Shown here: one piece after another, positions 59,122 through 64,000 of the stretch
Layout: each line of letters begins with the position of its first letter
How positions within the stretch are numbered: position 1 is the stretch's first letter
Origin: Ulota crispa
Lineage: Eukaryota; Streptophyta; Bryopsida; Orthotrichales; Orthotrichaceae
Direction: 5' to 3'
Assembly (NCBI GenBank): GCA_963920765.1
Contig: OY987246.1
Span: 11,280,868-11,344,867, forward strand
DNA length: 64,000 bases
Translations under genes and position numbers: made by a program
Notes under the pieces: model-generated
What the model was told of the DNA's origin: nothing
The model's database searches: none
The model's input: the letters and a program-made list of their open reading frames with translations, nothing else

Positions 59122-59369
59122 TTAGGTTGCCGTAATAGTTTGGTTGAAGTTACCTCATAAGTCATGCATGCGACTCTCTAGATATTAGGATTTCACATGG
59201 TTTATGGCATGGATGCTACTAGTTTGCTTTTTTGCAATATCATTGTTGTTGTCAAGCCCTTACTATTGTTAAAATTTGTATATTGTAATAAATACTAACA
59301 AAATTATTGTAGTATCAATAAGTAATTAGGTAGTGTAAAATGTTGAGAAATTGGTGTGAGGCAACCTAA
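59122..59369. mobile_element. TIR element, family U copy 1
   Basis: Ends TTAGGTTGCC and the complement GGCAACCTAA. Interior blocks (ATTTCACATGG, TCATTGTTGTTG, AGTATCAATAAGTA) match 60423-60689 in the inverted orientation. Confidence 0.65.
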
Positions 59370-59503
59370 ACGCAATATTCAGTGTACAAGGTATTAAAAA
59401 AAAAGGCACGTAGGGATAGAATCCCTGCAGCTTGGTAGTATATACATATAGTATTTACATAGATATGAACTCTTGAGGCACATGTACATTGGCATTTCTT
59501 GTA

Positions 59504-59908
59504 AGGTAGAAGCGCCTTAATATGACACTATTCGTTTTTGGACACCTATAAATGAACCTGTATCTGAATTAGCAGGTACCCAAATCAGACATGCAATTCA
59601 ACTAAAGTTGTTACCATAATTGAGTATTGGAACAAAAAATTGTGTACGTGACAGCATGTGACATGATCTTTTTGATGTCGCATTTACATTTTAGTACAAG
59701 CAATTCAATGAGGATCTATGTTCACAATAGATGTGTCTAGGGGGTTGCCTTCAACAATTCATAATTTCTTCATACAATCTCAGAAATTCCAAAGACAAAT
59801 TTTCAGCACTCTTTGCTAATTTCCTAATCATTCTACAATCTCAAAATCTCAGTGCACACTCATGGTGAATTGATGTAAGAAAAGTGTCACATTTAGGTGC
59901 TTCTACCT
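59504..59908. mobile_element. TA-flanked MITE, family M copy 8
   Basis: TA on both sides; ends AGGTAGAAGCGCC and the complement GGTGCTTCTACCT. It lies between the two family-U copies. Confidence 0.65.
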
Positions 59909-60422
59909 TAGCATCATTAAAAGTCCCATCTCAATCAAGCCATCCGACACACATGGGGATTGGTGACCCTCACAAGTTGGTTGTAATTTAGAAGTAGCTC
60001 CATAACTCATTCCATTTCATACACAGCTTTACTCCATTAAGACTTAACAGCAACAAAAAAGACAACTCACCCACCATGCACCCCTTCAGAGTTCAGATAC
60101 GACTATATACCAGCTCATTTATTGTGGGGAACGCTATACCACGAGCAGGGCTGAGTGGCTCACAGAGTCACAGTGAGCCTTGAGCCTGGATTCCTTGTCA
60201 AAATATTAAATTTCACCTATAACCATGTGCATAAGGTTCTGTATTGTAAATTTTCATTTCTTGAAAAACTTGTCGTTTTATTTTAGTTTTTTATTATTAA
60301 TATTGAGCATAGAATTGGTTCCTATTCAAAAAGCATTGACTCACTGCTCATGGCTCACCATTTTATGTTCACAAATTGGCTTCATCCCTTTTGTAGCCTT
60401 ATCAAAATTCAAAATAGTACAA

Positions 60423-60689
60423 TTAGGTTACTCCACACTAATTTCCCAACATTTTATACTATATAAATACTTATTGATACTATAGTAGTTTTCATCAATA
60501 ATTATTGCAATAAACCATTTTAGCAACACTAAGGGCTTGGCAACAACAATGACATTACAAAAAAACAAACTAGCAATTTCCATGCCATACTATTAACCAT
60601 GTGAAATCCTTGTATTTAGAAAGTAGCATGTGCTTCCAAGTGATCAAACCATGAGTCATGAGATAACTTTTCAAGGTAAGGCAACCTAA
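60423..60689. mobile_element. TIR element, family U copy 2 (inverted)
   Basis: Ends TTAGGTTACTCC and GGCAACCTAA; similarity to copy 1 continues about 30 bp beyond the right end (AATAGCACTATTTGG), so both may be parts of a longer element. Confidence 0.6.
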
Positions 60690-62399
60690 TTGTTAAGGCA
60701 GCCTAATAGCACTATTTGGTGAAGTATGTGTGCAAAAAAACCAAACTTAATACTATGGTAAAAGTGTTATTTATTGCTATGAAAATATTAATAAAACGTT
60801 TGGTAGATTTAACCAAATTTGGAAGCAATGGTAGGATTGCGGATTTTTTTTGTCAAAGTTTTACCTCCTTTCAACTTTGGTTACCTTAATGTTAAAAAAT
60901 ACTAGATGAAAAATTGTCACCTACACGTTCTAGTGTGCGTGTTGCTTAGTCAATAATTTGGTCTAACATTTTTTAGTAAGTAAAACAAAAGTTGAAGGTT
61001 TTTTTGAATGAAAAAATAGCAAATGATCTAACAATTTGTACATTGAAAACATTGATATTTTTACAAACAAGAAAATAGTATGAGACTTGCCAACCTCATA
61101 TAGAAAAGAGCATGTTGGTCAAGTGTTTGCAATATAGGATTATCTAACTCAAATTTCAACTTTTCTTTCTCTTTTTTAGTTGTTTTCTACATAATAGTGA
61201 ATAATCCACCATTTGTTAAGCATGAATTCCAAAGTTAACTTGCTCTTATACCATAAAGTAGACAAATGTAGTTCCATCCAAGATCCAATTGTGCACTCTA
61301 CAAAAAAACTACTCCAATTTTGCCTTTATTAGTATATTTGTTTGTCAAAATAAAAATATACAAGAAAAAATATACATATATGAGAAGTGATTGTAAGTGG
61401 TAGAAATTAATGACAATTCAAGCACTTTTGAGTGTTCAACGGATACTAGCGATGCTTGTTCAACTGTAGTTAAATGACTCTTAAATTCTTAGTACTTGAA
61501 AATGGCAGTTTAGATTGAGTTTTACATTCATTTTTAAAGCATTTCAACTTTCTTGCTTTAGGCAATAGTTTTTGGATAATTCAACAATATTGTAGCAACC
61601 CTCTTTTTAAATTCTTCAACGCATGTAATTTGTCACTCTCAAAATTTGGAGAATACTTTTTTTCTTTAGATGAAAAAACTCTTTTCCAGAAACCCGATTA
61701 AAATTTTCACAAATTATATTTAAAAAAAAAAAGAGCTTCCCAATCTAACTCTACTATATTTAACGATGTGCCATAGGCCAAGAATTGTTTGAATATGGAT
61801 TTAAAAAAAATACTAGTGGCCTTAACCTGTATTTTAAAATTCAAAGTAATTACGAATTTATTGGAAAATAGAATTTCTACTTGCTTTGTCTATACTAGGA
61901 TTTGTCTTGGCATCACTAAAGGACTTCAAAGTGAGTTTTGAGTTTATGATCATTTTCAGTAAGCAGTTGAATTGCCACATTTATTATTTCATGATTGAAA
62001 AAGATGCATGATAATGAAGAATAAATAACAACTTGGGTCTTATCAAATTTTCAAAGAATTTAGACTGGTGGTTATAAAATTAAGTCCAATTAGTCATTTA
62101 CATCTCAATTTGAGCAAGTTAGACAACCAATTATTTATTTATAATTGTTTGATAAATGGACATTTTACGTTAAATTATCATTTATGAATCCTCAATTTAT
62201 TTTCAAAATGTTTCATCACCTTACACAAGCCAGAAGACAAGTGAAGTTTTAAAATATCAATTCTGAAAAATAAACTATAGCAATTACAAAGCATGTGAAG
62301 AAATTATTCATTCTAAATTTCATCACTTTCAAGTATGACATGACACACTTCAAAGAGATAATTGATATGATCTTATTGTTGTATTTAATTAAGATTTTA
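60690..62399. other. AT-rich intergenic DNA, no gene
   Basis: No supported gene, RNA gene or clear repeat. Confidence 0.45.
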
Positions 62400-62840
62400 T
62401 TTTGATGGATACTCTTGAAGTTTGATTTGTATAGATGCATCAAGTTTTTAGAAATTGCACAAATACCCTTGAACTATAATTTTCAGGCATTTGACTTCTT
62501 GCGCGCACCACTTCCTTCTCCTTCTATGTGCATGATGTTTTTTTCATATTATGTTGCACTCCTAGCTAAAACCACCACCCTAGTAGCATGCAGACAATGC
62601 TCTTGCATTGAAGAAAAGAGCTATCAAACTTGTAAAGCAATTTCCATGGGAGCAAGCACAAGTGTCTTTTGTGCTTGTGTGGGATGTGTCATGAGCAATG
62701 TTAAAGTAAGGAGTGGAACAAATTGGAGAAAAACCAAGGTGTGCACAAAGGGAGAAAGAAGTGGCATGCACAACAAAACAAATAATTGAAAATTAGGATC
62801 CTATAATATTTGTGTAATTTTTTGAAAACTAGGGGAATAT
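62400..62840. mobile_element. Long-TIR element, family J copy 3, diverged
   Basis: Shares GATGGATACTC at the left end, AGAAATTGCACAAATACCC, the central GTGTGCACAAAGGGAG and AAGTGGCATGCACAACAAAA with copies 1 and 2. Ends are too diverged to fix. Confidence 0.5.
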
Positions 62841-64000
62841 GTTTTCCCTTTAATAAATCGTCACAAAACTTGAATAATTTTTATCTCCAATTTACCCAAT
62901 TAAGTCAGTTATTTATAAAAAAATTCTATGAATTTTTGCTTGCAATGAAGGAAATTGTTGCACATATCTACATGAACAATTCCATAGAATCAACAAATTG
63001 GCAATGAAGTTTGATGCTTGAAATTGCTATATACCCAAAATTATTCCCTCATTGATCCTTTAAAATAATAATATAAAATGTTTGTGATCCTTAGTATATT
63101 CTCTTAGATATTCATATTGCTAAAATGTTGGATATAAAGAGTGTGCCTTCCCTCTTTCCCCATATCTCTTCTTCCCTTATCCAAGGTGGAAATTTTCATT
63201 TTTTACAAGTTATAAATAATTAAAATTGCCCTTGTTTTGTAGTTGTTCACTTTTCACCTAATTTAAAGGCGGTAGACTAATTTAAGGTTTCTAAACCTAA
63301 ATGTGAATTCGAGGTTTTCAAATGTTGCTTGTTTTGGCAAATTTCTATTTTCTAACATTTTTTCTAAATGGAATTTTGAAATTTTTACCCTCTAGTCCAC
63401 ACAAAGAAAGAGAGAGGATTAAAAAAAACAAGGAAAGGCCCTTTTAATTAACAAAAAATACCTCAAGATTGACTCTAGTGCATGGCTTATCAAAATGGAC
63501 AGTAATTGGTACATTCACATTATAGATGAACCACAAACTTTATCAAATGTAAGACAAATAGCAAATTTTTGTTACAAGTACAAACATTTTGTTTGAGGAT
63601 TTTAAGTTCACCTAGTATTTGGTGTTTCCCATTTTCAAGTGAATTTTTTAGTCTACATGACATTGCTTATATTTATACTATAATAATGTATTTTTTAGAA
63701 ATTTGGACATAATTTTCTTGTACCTTCAAAATTCAATTTCTTTCTTTCTCAGATTTCTAAATTTCAATAAATATACTTGCATTTTAACCAGCTAATGGCA
63801 AATTAATTGCCAGCTCTCCTTGCACATTGGAATAGAGTTCATCACTTTATCATGAATGTTGCCTGATCAAAATTCTTTGCATTTTTGGTTGCTTTCTGCC
63901 TATGAACATAACCATAAATTGCAAAGTGGAGTCACATTGTGTAACATCACTTTTGCTGGCAAAAAGGATACATAGCAAAAAAAAAATCAAGCAATGTTTA
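62841..64000. other. AT-rich intergenic DNA, no gene
   Basis: No supported gene or repeat to the end of the window. Confidence 0.45.

Noticed and set aside
1-64000. LTR retrotransposons or other virus-like elements
   Set aside because: No long direct terminal repeats, primer-binding sites or gag/pol-like frames were recognised by eye.
1-64000. tRNA, rRNA and CRISPR features
   Set aside because: No tRNA B-box with a matching cloverleaf, no rRNA core sequence and no regularly spaced short repeats were found. GGTTCAAATC near 9925 belongs to a family-G MITE.

Overview
This is nuclear DNA from a land plant. The genes have GT-AG introns, a plant-type eIF4A, a MUR4-type UDP-arabinose 4-epimerase, a plant fructokinase and a plant B3 transcription factor. 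Short introns (mostly about 100-350 bp) in GC-richer coding islands, set in very AT-rich DNA crowded with small terminal-inverted-repeat (TIR) transposons, suggest a seedless plant such as a moss or other bryophyte. That placement is an inference and is weak below the level of land plant.

Layout. From 1 to 4.5 kb: AT-rich DNA with two small TIR elements and one doubtful small gene (2.6-3.0 kb). From 4.54 to 5.95 kb: an intronless, GC-rich gene for translation factor eIF4A on the plus strand. From 6 to 10.3 kb: a cluster of MITEs, one nested in another. From 10.7 to 15.7 kb: a five-exon minus-strand gene for a 618-residue protein with two B3 DNA-binding domains. I assembled it from exons whose phases all agree; a 1.5-kb intron inside the first B3 domain is filled with MITEs. 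From 16 to 31 kb: no convincing gene, but microsatellites, a 21-bp coding-like minisatellite, a degenerate satellite-like array, a G-rich minisatellite and many TIR elements. From 31.0 to 41.2 kb: a gene island with everything on the minus strand. In transcription order it holds a truncated or unassigned two-exon locus (about 41.2-40.9 kb), UDP-arabinose 4-epimerase (8 exons, 426 aa), tRNA-dihydrouridine synthase DUS2 (single exon, 332 aa), a doubtful set of exon-like sequences, and a fructokinase (8 exons, 410 aa) with a transit-peptide-like N-terminus. From 41.2 to 64 kb: no gene seen, but a dense population of TIR elements.

The genes are housekeeping or metabolic (translation, tRNA modification, nucleotide-sugar and fructose metabolism) plus one regulator. 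They do not form a pathway cluster, and being neighbours does not imply joint function.

The most unusual content is the transposon landscape. At least ten short TIR families can be defined by eye from pairs of copies and target-site duplications (TSDs): TTAA-flanked elements with CCCCTAAA ends that look piggyBac-like, TA-flanked Stowaway/mariner-like families, TTA-flanked Tourist-like elements, and long-TIR elements with 9-bp duplications (Mutator-like) or 8-bp duplications. Several nested insertions give a relative order of activity. No transposase gene, LTR retrotransposon, tRNA, rRNA or CRISPR array was recognised.
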